Assembly (NCBI GenBank): GCA_023664345.1
Contig: JAMPFQ010000025.1
Coordinates: forward strand, 1-59,062
Reading direction: 5' to 3'
DNA: 59,062 nucleotides
Source: Lachnospiraceae bacterium
GTDB taxonomy: Bacteria > Bacillota > Clostridia > Lachnospirales > Lachnospiraceae
The notes beneath the pieces are model-generated. The model searched no databases, had not been told where the DNA came from, and saw only the letters and a program-made list of their open reading frames with translations. The translations under genes and the position numbers were made by a program. Of this stretch, positions 34,849-41,536 are shown in pieces (within the stretch, counting starts at the first letter, position 1; each line of letters begins with the position of its first letter).

Positions 34849-36909
34849 CTACAGCATCATTTTTCCCTCGATCCCCTCGAATACCACTTCTTTCCTGCTG
34901 CCATCCTTTAATTCCAGCGCCACGGGGCCATAACCGCCGCAGCCCTCCGGGTCGGTGTAACGCACCGACCTTACAGGGAACAGTTCTTCCGCCGTAAACG
35001 CTTCATGGCTCTCCTTAGTGATCACCTGGGAGATCAGCACATAGGGCTCATAGCCATACTGTTTCTGGCGGTCCGTGACCGCGTACAGCACAATGGATCG
35101 CTCCGAATCGGGATTTGTTCCCGTGCTGTGGAGCAGCTTTAACTCTTTCCAGCCGTCGTAGATGGTCATTGCCATCTGCTTCTCGTTGCCCAGAGCATCC
35201 CTGCCCTTTAAAATAATAGCTTTCGCGTTCCCCTCCGTCCTCTCTTCCACTTCCGTGCCGTTGTCAGGAAAACCGTAAGACCCCAGCGTCAGGGAGACGG
35301 GCGCCTTATGGAGCCGCAACTTATCCACGCGAATCACGCCGCAGGGCACGGTAAAGTCCGCCAGATTGATCGCCTGGATCCAGTGGCACTCCTTTTCCAG
35401 ACAGTAATCAAAGAACTGCCTGCGGTACAGCACGCCATCTTTCTCCCCATGCCAGAACGTCACGTTCCCTTTGGAGAGATGCCCCGTAGTACCGTCCCTT
35501 AAAACGTACTGTTGTGCCTCCACATCCTCTGTGGGAGCGGATTCCCAGGGATATTTTGTATTGTAGCAGAGTTTGGAATAATTCCACATGCCGTGCTCGT
35601 CGTCAGGGTGCTTTACCACTTTCCCCGTGCGCAGGATGGTCTCTCCGTTGGCCTGATGGTTGGAGAAACAGAGGGCAGGGCCGTCCAGCGTGGTGACTTT
35701 CACTTCCCTCTCGCCCAGCTTCTCCCAACTGCCGTTACTCTCTTTCGCAGTCCAGAAAGGATGATCCGCGGGCAGGTGCAGGCACAGGAAAGCCTTTCCC
35801 AGCCAGAACGGGGACTCCGCGCAGGAATAACCCTGTACCAGCGGCGAAAACTGCCCGTAAAATCCCAGGGTGGGAACCCCCTTATACAGGAAATCCTCCC
35901 TGCCCAGGAACTGCATCAGGGAGCCGGAAGAAATGCGTCTCGCCAGCCCCGGGTCGCCGGTACTTTTTCGCAGCATCATATTTCCGTCAAAGGCGCTGGT
36001 AGCCGCGTTACGGTAAATATTGCTGCGCCCCCACATATTGGTCCAGCCGTCCCTGTCAAAGAAATCCCCATAGGTCTCCATCAGCCTGTTGGACTGCTCC
36101 TCAAATCTCTGCGCCAGGTAAGGCTCGTTCTCGTAGCCGTACCAGAGATTCCAGATGGGTGAGTACACATTGAACGCCCAGCAGGAATAATAATCGAAAG
36201 AATGCCCGTCACGGTACCAGCCGTCCCCCACATAATAATTCAGGATCGCCTGGGCATGATCCCGCATGATATCCCGGTCAATGGGATAACCCTCCATATT
36301 CAAAAACGCCATATCCAGCATGTTGAACAGGCGCCAGTTCTGGGGCACCGTGTTCTCGTGGGCGTATCCCTGTAAAAATTCCGCGATGATGTCCTTTTCC
36401 GCCTTAGTGTAAGTGTCCCAGATCTGCTCCCTGCTGACCCAGAGACAGATCACCAGCGCACAGGTCTCCACCGTCTGCTGGAACGCCTTGAACGGATCCG
36501 CATGTCCGGTGATCTCCTGCTGATCTGCGTAAGTCCCCACATACAGCGGATCGCCCTTGGTGCAGACTCTCAACACCTGATTTTTATAATACTCCGCCAT
36601 GGAGTATCCGCAGACCTTCAGGCCGGGAATATTCCGCATCACGGGAGCGGCGATAAAAAACGATCTGGTCAGGCCTTCGAACACCTCCGCCGTGCGCTGG
36701 GTCTTCTGCACCTCCTCGGAAGCTCTGAGGTGGGGATATGTGATCTCCGTCTCTTTCCGGGGCATGACCACAGGCTTTTCAAAGTCGTCTATATTCTGGA
36801 AGATCCCCTCCAGCATATATCTTCCCGCTTCCAGCCAGCTTTCGCGGGTCAGCCCGGTATAAGGGCTTAAATCATGATCCAGGGTTTGGGGTACAAATTT
36901 TGATCTCAT
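34849..36909 (-). CDS. DUF2264 family protein, likely glycoside hydrolase
   Basis: The 686-residue protein matches DUF2264: SPYTGLTRESWLEAGRYMLE at the N-terminus, AEVFEGLTRSFFIAAPVM, NWRLFNMLDMAFLNMEGYP, WYRDGHSFDYYSCWAFNVYS and WTNMWGRSNIYRNAATSAF, all in an (alpha/alpha)-barrel type region, followed by a beta-sandwich. Some DUF2264 proteins have been placed among glucuronidase-type glycoside hydrolases; that function is inferred here. No signal peptide is seen. The cre-like box upstream and the facing GH28 gene suggest plant polysaccharide use. Confidence 0.85.
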   Translation of the reverse strand: MRSKFVPQTLDHDLSPYTGLTRESWLEAGRYMLEGIFQNIDDFEKPVVMPRKETEITYPHLRASEEVQKTQRTAEVFEGLTRSFFIAAPVMRNIPGLKVCGYSMAEYYKNQVLRVCTKGDPLYVGTYADQQEITGHADPFKAFQQTVETCALVICLWVSREQIWDTYTKAEKDIIAEFLQGYAHENTVPQNWRLFNMLDMAFLNMEGYPIDRDIMRDHAQAILNYYVGDGWYRDGHSFDYYSCWAFNVYSPIWNLWYGYENEPYLAQRFEEQSNRLMETYGDFFDRDGWTNMWGRSNIYRNAATSAFDGNMMLRKSTGDPGLARRISSGSLMQFLGREDFLYKGVPTLGFYGQFSPLVQGYSCAESPFWLGKAFLCLHLPADHPFWTAKESNGSWEKLGEREVKVTTLDGPALCFSNHQANGETILRTGKVVKHPDDEHGMWNYSKLCYNTKYPWESAPTEDVEAQQYVLRDGTTGHLSKGNVTFWHGEKDGVLYRRQFFDYCLEKECHWIQAINLADFTVPCGVIRVDKLRLHKAPVSLTLGSYGFPDNGTEVEERTEGNAKAIILKGRDALGNEKQMAMTIYDGWKELKLLHSTGTNPDSERSIVLYAVTDRQKQYGYEPYVLISQVITKESHEAFTAEELFPVRSVRYTDPEGCGGYGPVALELKDGSRKEVVFEGIEGKMML

Positions 36910-36970
36910 AGGCAGTAACCTTCTTTCTCAATATCCGCAACTGTTTCAACTTTTGTTTTCCACAGCCGCA

Positions 36971-36980
36971 AAAGCGCTTT
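36971..36980 (-). promoter_or_regulatory. cre-like operator in the DUF2264 leader
   Basis: The palindrome AAAGCGCTTT sits about 30 nt after the predicted transcript start. It matches the centre of catabolite responsive elements bound by CcpA or related LacI-family repressors. Confidence 0.5.
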
Positions 36981-37011
36981 CTTAACAATCGTCAATCTCT
37001 TCTGCACTATC

Positions 37012-37040
37012 ATTATATCACTGAGATCCGGCATTGATAA
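37012..37040 (-). promoter_or_regulatory. Promoter of the DUF2264 gene
   Basis: On the minus strand TTATCA (37035-37040), 17 nt, TATAAT (37012-37017), about 100 nt before the start codon. Confidence 0.65.
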
Positions 37041-37204
37041 TGCAATTTCTTTATATATCCTCTAAATTCTTCTCCACCCATTCATCAATTCAGCCATACT
37101 GCCCGTTCCCGGCGGCATACTCACCCATACGGATATCCAGCGCCGCCCGCTCCGCTGCCCATATCTCATTTTTACCACATTTCCTATTTCTCGCCGCCGT
37201 CCTG

Positions 37205-38731
37205 TCACGAACACAGCCTCTCCCCCACTTCCCGATATCTCTCGCCCTCAAGGGTCTTCTTCAGGCACGCGAAAGGATCCAGTTCGTTGGCAAGCACCAT
37301 CCTGCAGACATTGACGGAAAATCCGCTGACCAGCCCTACCCCCAGCGCGTTTTCCCGCACCGGGATCACGTTGGTCCTGCTGTTCACATTCCAGAACACC
37401 AGCCTGGGAAGCCGATATCCATAACGCTCAAACCTCTTCCGTATGGTTGCAAAAAGAATATCCGCATTGACGCCATGTACGGCATTGTCAAATTCCATAT
37501 CCGAAATGACCAGAATCGTCCGGGGAAGTTCCTCCTGCTCCAGATGATTCTGTACCGCCGTCTGCAATACCAGTTCGAAAGTGGCTTCCATATTGGTGTT
37601 GCTACAGTCGCTGTTACAAAACGCCAGTTCCAGCTTCTCCCGCAGCGTTCTGCAGCCGGACAGATCCACATACTTCGGGCTGCTGGAAAAAGTGATGAAC
37701 CTGTTATGGTACGCCCCTCTCATGCGCTCCGCAAAATAAATGCCAAGGGCATTGGAGACATGCAGCGCCGTAACGCTTCCCGCACCCACGGAGCACAGCA
37801 TACTGCCGGAACCGTCCACCACGCAGAGCACATTCTTAGCCTCCGCCACAGTGTCGGGCAGATTCTTCCACAATGCCTCCAGCGCCGCATCCTCTCCGCC
37901 GACCCGTATCCCCCAGCCGTTACGGACCGCATACTGTGACACGATATCGTGGGGCATCAATACATCCGCATGCATCACCGCCCGACCGACCCGCGCCTGC
38001 TCCAGATAACTCTTCCTGCGGGCCTCATCATGGCGCAGAAATGCCCTGCGGTAAAGCACATTGGCCTTGGACGGCACCATGGTATAATCGATCTCCTCCC
38101 AGCGCCCGCCGCTCATATGTACCTCCGTCACATGCAAGTATGACCGCAGGGAAGCAAGCATTTTCCTGTATTCCCCGGCGGTAAGCCCCATGCCGCGCCG
38201 CAGCTTTGCCGCCGACTTTCTGGATTCCTCCGAAGAAGTATTCCCGCTGGGCATCCACTTTGCGCAGAGGGATATCCCTCTGCCCTGCGCCATATTTTCA
38301 AGATCTGCCTCCAGCTGCGCCTGCAGCACGACGATAACCTTTTCCTCCACCGGCGTATCCAGCAGGCACAGCATATCGTCGAAGCGTCCGTACTCCGCCA
38401 TCAGATCCACCAGATTGTTCATCATTTCAGGCATACTTACCGACAGATACCGGATGATGATACGGAAACTGCGCCTCTCGCCCAGGCCGCCCCTGGCATC
38501 CCGGAGAAAGAACAGCCACTTCATGGCCAGTACCCTGTCCTCGTAAAACGCACGGATAAATCTGCCTGTGATCTCCGCCTCATTCATATTTCTAAGAGAC
38601 GATACCGCGAAGTTCAGATCCACCAGCTCTTTTCCCGTAGTCGCATATCCCGCAGCACCGTTCTCCGTCCGCTTTGTCCCATTATGCAATACATTCCGCA
38701 GCTTTTCCATGAAATTGGTTTCCCCTGTCAT
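37205..38731 (-). CDS. DUF2828 protein: helical repeat plus von Willebrand A domain, Ro60-like
   Basis: The 508-residue protein starts MTGETNFMEKLRNVLHNGTK, with RTENGAAGYATTGKELVDLN and WLFFLRDARGGLGERRSFRI, the hallmark of DUF2828. The N-terminal part is alpha-helical. The C-terminal vWA domain has a complete MIDAS: DGSGS near residue 305, the SNTNMEATFEL region near 373 and ISDMEFD near 410. This layout parallels Ro60/TROVE proteins, which bind Y RNAs and misfolded RNA. Two tRNA-like RNAs lie 30 and 152 nt upstream on the same strand, as bacterial Ro genes lie beside tRNA-like Y RNAs. GGGAGGTG precedes the ATG at 38731. Confidence 0.88.
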   Translation of the reverse strand: MTGETNFMEKLRNVLHNGTKRTENGAAGYATTGKELVDLNFAVSSLRNMNEAEITGRFIRAFYEDRVLAMKWLFFLRDARGGLGERRSFRIIIRYLSVSMPEMMNNLVDLMAEYGRFDDMLCLLDTPVEEKVIVVLQAQLEADLENMAQGRGISLCAKWMPSGNTSSEESRKSAAKLRRGMGLTAGEYRKMLASLRSYLHVTEVHMSGGRWEEIDYTMVPSKANVLYRRAFLRHDEARRKSYLEQARVGRAVMHADVLMPHDIVSQYAVRNGWGIRVGGEDAALEALWKNLPDTVAEAKNVLCVVDGSGSMLCSVGAGSVTALHVSNALGIYFAERMRGAYHNRFITFSSSPKYVDLSGCRTLREKLELAFCNSDCSNTNMEATFELVLQTAVQNHLEQEELPRTILVISDMEFDNAVHGVNADILFATIRKRFERYGYRLPRLVFWNVNSRTNVIPVRENALGVGLVSGFSVNVCRMVLANELDPFACLKKTLEGERYREVGERLCS

Positions 38732-38760
38732 GATAACACCTCCCGAATATCCTCTGACCA

Positions 38761-38856
38761 ACAGCCTTACCGGGCAGGATTTGAACCTGCAACGCACCAA
38801 TCTGTTCCTGCTGTGAAAGTCTTTGCCAAGACTTATTGTCCCCACAGTAAGGCTGT
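38761..38856 (-). ncRNA. tRNA-like RNA 1 upstream of the DUF2828 gene
   Basis: The 96-nt minus-strand sequence has a perfect 10-bp acceptor-type stem (ACAGCCTTAC/GTAAGGCTGT), a classical T arm GCAGG-TTCAAAT-CCTGC (38774-38790), no recognisable D arm, and a hairpin AAGTCTT-GGCA-AAGACTT (38817-38834) in place of a normal anticodon arm. CTGTG/CACAG closes the region around that hairpin. No CCA is encoded. It is not a functional elongator tRNA; it looks like a Y-RNA-type structural RNA. Confidence 0.8.
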
Positions 38857-38883
38857 TGTGATCCGGGAAAGATCAGAAAGCTT

Positions 38884-39002
38884 CCGCCGCAGACGGGATT
38901 CGAACCCGCGACACCGCACTCCCAAGGTGATATGTATTGCTGCCAGGGTCTTTGTCAAGACCCGTTTTTATCGTGCTCTACCCGGCTGAGCTACTGCGGC
39001 GG
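38884..39002 (-). ncRNA. tRNA-like RNA 2 (tRNA-Pro-like, with an inserted hairpin)
   Basis: The 119-nt minus-strand sequence has an 8-bp acceptor stem (CCGCCGCA/TGCGGCGG), an intact D arm (AGCTCAGCCGGGTAGAGC), a T arm GCGGG-TTCGAAT-CCCGT and a proline-like anticodon loop CTTGGGA (UGG). About 45 nt are inserted between the D arm and the anticodon loop, containing GGGTCTT-GACA-AAGACCC (38946-38963). The anticodon stem is reduced to about 3 bp and no CCA is encoded. The inserted hairpin shares GTCTTGRCAAAGAC with tRNA-like RNA 1, 27 nt downstream. Confidence 0.85.
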
Positions 39003-39045
39003 CAGCTTCCTGTCTTCCCCTATCAGGCACACCGTTTCCGATGTG

Positions 39046-39117
39046 CTGTTCAGAACCGGCTCCAAAACGCCTGTATGCTTCCGTTCTGACCCGCTCTGTT
39101 CTGAACAATTACAGATT
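39046..39117 (-). other. Inverted repeat in the leader of the tRNA-like RNAs
   Basis: TGTTCAGAAC near 39043-39053 and GTTCTGAACA near 39108-39117 can pair around about 55 nt. It lies in the 216-nt gap between the acetyltransferase stop codon and tRNA-like RNA 2, which holds no gene. Confidence 0.5.
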
Positions 39118-39146
39118 ACAATACTCAAGGGAGAAAATCATTTCAA
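39118..39146 (-). promoter_or_regulatory. Candidate promoter for the tRNA-like RNAs and DUF2828 gene
   Basis: On the minus strand TTGAAA (39141-39146), 17 nt, TATTGT (39118-39123), with transcription starting about 110 nt before tRNA-like RNA 2. Confidence 0.55.
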
Positions 39147-39220
39147 AAAAGTTGCGAACTGTTTTATACAGAAAAAAATGTTCAGACCCGCGCCATATTT
39201 ACAAGGCCGAGCCCGAACAG

Positions 39221-40000
39221 TTATCGGAGATCCTGCTGATTCATCTCATCAACGATATTCTGTGGTTTCGCGGTCATCTCCACCCATGCCGGAACAAACC
39301 CGCTTTTCATGGCGTTGCGCACAGACCTGATATTAGACCATGCGGAACAGTAGAAAGGTACTTTATCCCGTTCCATGATCTCCACAGCCAGACGGCTGGT
39401 AAGCGCCGCCGCAATCCCCTGCCTGCGATACTCCGGCAGCACATCCACCCCGATCTGCCACATGGTATCGCAGTCAGCTGAACAGCCTGCAAGCCCGATC
39501 AGTCTTCCCCGCTCATATGCCCCTATGCCCAGAACATCCAGTTCTTTCCTGTCCTTACACAGGGCATTGCTCCATTCCGGATGATACAGTTCCTCAAAAT
39601 CAGGCTGCCCCAGGATCCGCAGTTCATGACCACAGGGCAGCGCATGCAGCCTTTCCATATCCGGCAGGTAATATTCCGCCATAAAACATACTTTCTGCCC
39701 TTTCTCAGACAGCCTGTCATTAAGCCAGTGCATATTGGGCGTTTCAAAACAATGGTAAAACTCAAATTTCCCTATATATTCTGCCACGATCTCCCTGTAC
39801 TCGTCCCGCACCGACGCCACGATATTATTTCCATAGGAAACCAGATTACAGGCGATGGGATCCTTATAATATTTCCGCGCCTCCTGCCCTACTGCTGATT
39901 TCACAATAACATGGTCATTGCGGAGGAAATCGGATGCACTGCAGTTAATGTCTCTGGCGGACTGCTCCATCGCAATCCGCCATATATCCTTATCTGTCAC
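39221..40000 (-). CDS. GNAT family acetyltransferase
   Basis: The 259-residue protein ends with a GNAT domain: motif A GVDVLPEYRRQGIAAALTSR (acetyl-CoA binding, near residue 190) and the following CSAWSNIRSVRNAMKSGF. The first 130 residues have no clear assignment. The start is GTG at 40000 after GAGGATAGG. It begins 10 nt after the stop codon of the 124-residue gene upstream, so they are co-transcribed. Substrate unknown. Confidence 0.85.
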   Translation of the reverse strand: MTDKDIWRIAMEQSARDINCSASDFLRNDHVIVKSAVGQEARKYYKDPIACNLVSYGNNIVASVRDEYREIVAEYIGKFEFYHCFETPNMHWLNDRLSEKGQKVCFMAEYYLPDMERLHALPCGHELRILGQPDFEELYHPEWSNALCKDRKELDVLGIGAYERGRLIGLAGCSADCDTMWQIGVDVLPEYRRQGIAAALTSRLAVEIMERDKVPFYCSAWSNIRSVRNAMKSGFVPAWVEMTAKPQNIVDEMNQQDLR

Positions 40001-40010
40001 AATATTGTGC

Positions 40011-40385
40011 CTATCCTCTCAATCCCAATTCTTTAGCGACTTTCTTTATCTGCATGATAAAGCTGTCCTCTTTCCGTTCGTCTGACATATCCGTTTTCGC
40101 GGTCATGGCCCACCTGTATATCTGCTCTATGCTGCCATAGCCCCGCTTGAACAATCTGGCAAATTTCACACAATTTGCCTTTGTAGGCGCTTCAGACAAG
40201 ATGATCTTCAACTCCTCGTCCGTCCACTTTTCACCTTTCATGGAAACATCCCGCTCATCTTCATGCTCTTTCTCATATTCTACGATCAGATTTCCTATCA
40301 AGATCATTTTCTCGTCATAGGACATCCCGTCCACTTGCTCGTCCAATGCCTCAAATAATCTTTCCTTGAATTCTTTTCTCTTCAT
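40011..40385 (-). CDS. Hypothetical protein
   Basis: The 124-residue charged, probably all-helical protein starts MKRKEFKERLFEALDEQVDG. I do not recognise a family. The central EKWTDEELKIILSEAPTKAN stretch resembles SANT/Myb-like or homeodomain-type DNA-binding helices, but only weakly. AAAGGAGG before the ATG at 40385 fixes the start. It lies 10 nt ahead of the acetyltransferase gene. Confidence 0.75.
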   Translation of the reverse strand: MKRKEFKERLFEALDEQVDGMSYDEKMILIGNLIVEYEKEHEDERDVSMKGEKWTDEELKIILSEAPTKANCVKFARLFKRGYGSIEQIYRWAMTAKTDMSDERKEDSFIMQIKKVAKELGLRG

Positions 40386-40510
40386 TGAAATATGCCTCCT
40401 TTGGCTCCATGGTTTCCCATGGAGCAACTATAGCACATCTACTGCTCAACCGCAATAACCACCTTTTCCCGCAGGGAACCCAACGTCCGCTGAATGATCC
40501 TTAATGATTT

Positions 40511-40803
40511 TTATACTTGCTTTTTTCTCAGGGTCAGTTCCATGGAGCCGTTATAGTGGCTGCTGATCGCGTAATCCAGCACTTCAAAAGGCAGTCCTTT
40601 GGGGAGGTAACATGTTCTATCACATCGCCCATGGTAATCAGCGGAAATTTCTCAGAAGTTTCAAACCGCAGGAAATCGCAGTTCCAAATAGGAATCCCTA
40701 AAATATCTGCAATCTCCTGCGCATCCTCCCGGATCAGTTCCACACACTGGACTTCATAGCCCATTTCCAGCGCACAGGCGATAAACTCCCCTGTGCCGAT
40801 AGA
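40511..40803 (-). pseudogene. Remnant of a SAM-dependent methyltransferase
   Basis: The minus strand reads GTGEFIACALEMGYEVQCVE (motif I and following), then MGDVIEHVTSPK (the post-motif of class I methyltransferases), after which the frame is lost. In another frame GLPFEVLDYAISSHYNGSME, with the stop at 40511, gives the C-terminal end expected of the same family. The N-terminus is missing, the middle has been deleted and a frameshift joins the pieces. Related intact genes often accompany glycosyltransferases like the one at 41537. Confidence 0.8.
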
Positions 40804-40849
40804 TCATGCAAACTGCGCCGACCGACTTCCTTTTCCGATTATTTCGTTG

Positions 40850-41167
40850 TTAATGGATGAGCCAGCCGTAATCCTTACGGCAATCAAGAATATACTCTAC
40901 ATATACCGTACTATCCTGAATCTGGCAAAGAACAAGATACCATTTTTCAATGAACATCTTATGATATTTATTGGGCGTAATATATATTTCCTCAAAAAAC
41001 GGAAAACGCTGCGGCATCTGGGACAATGAACGCATAGCGGTCAAGATTTCTTTCTTTTTTGCCGCTGCTGCTTCTTTGTTGACCTGTGCCATAAATCGGA
41101 CATGTGTTCCCAGCATTCTTTTTGCCCTGTCGGAAACGATCACCTTATACTTTTTGTTTTCCGCCAT
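40850..41167 (-). CDS. ParE/RelE-type toxin
   Basis: The 105-residue protein starts MAENKKYKVIVSDRAKRMLG and has the RelE/ParE fold pattern with basic residues in RFPFFEEIYITPNKYHKMFI and the C-terminal VYVEYILDCRKDYGWLI. It starts 3 nt after the stop codon of the antitoxin gene. Whether it cuts mRNA or inhibits gyrase cannot be told from the sequence. Confidence 0.88.
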   Translation of the reverse strand: MAENKKYKVIVSDRAKRMLGTHVRFMAQVNKEAAAAKKKEILTAMRSLSQMPQRFPFFEEIYITPNKYHKMFIEKWYLVLCQIQDSTVYVEYILDCRKDYGWLIH

Positions 41168-41170
41168 ACG

Positions 41171-41437
41171 CTATACCCCTGCGATCACATCATCAAGATA
41201 TGCATCCAGTTCATCAAGGGTACAGCCATTCCTTCCTGCGATCCTGTCTTCCTCAACGGCAAGAAGTTCCTCTCGCAGTTTTAGCATTTTTTCCCGTCTG
41301 TTATAAGTTTCAATATCCATAACCACCAAATCCCCCTCGCCGTTCTTGGTAAGGAAAACTGGCTCTGCGGTCTTTCTGCACTGCTCAGCAATCTCATTGT
41401 AATTCTGCCTGATTGCTGCTGATGGGCGAATATTCAT
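41171..41437 (-). CDS. Phd/YefM-type antitoxin
   Basis: The 88-residue protein starts MNIRPSAAIRQNYNEIAEQC, with EPVFLTKNGEGDLVVMDIET, the typical Phd/YefM DNA-binding half, and an acidic C-terminal helix that should neutralise the toxin. GGAGGTGTCCTT precedes the ATG at 41437. Antitoxin first, toxin second, as usual for this type. Confidence 0.92.
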   Translation of the reverse strand: MNIRPSAAIRQNYNEIAEQCRKTAEPVFLTKNGEGDLVVMDIETYNRREKMLKLREELLAVEEDRIAGRNGCTLDELDAYLDDVIAGV

Positions 41438-41536
41438 AAGGACACCTCCTCGAATCAACGATAGTAATATTCTACCCATATTATATACATTATATGCAAT
41501 GGTGTCAACAGGACAGCTTTCCACTTCTCCCGGTTC

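Larger units (their letters stand above)
36910..37204 (-). other. 295-nt spacer upstream of the DUF2264 gene with promoter and a possible gene relic
   Basis: Besides the promoter and cre-like box, the minus strand at about 37060-37185 reads open as AAERAALDIRMGEYAAGNGQ, a stop codon, then a short run ending WVEKNLEDI. This looks like the tail of a degraded gene. No intact gene is present. Confidence 0.4.

Noticed and set aside
38761..39002. Two ordinary tRNA genes
   Set aside because: The T arms and acceptor stems look like tRNA, but one lacks a D arm, the other has about 45 extra nt before the anticodon loop and a weakened anticodon stem, neither encodes CCA, and both share a non-tRNA hairpin.
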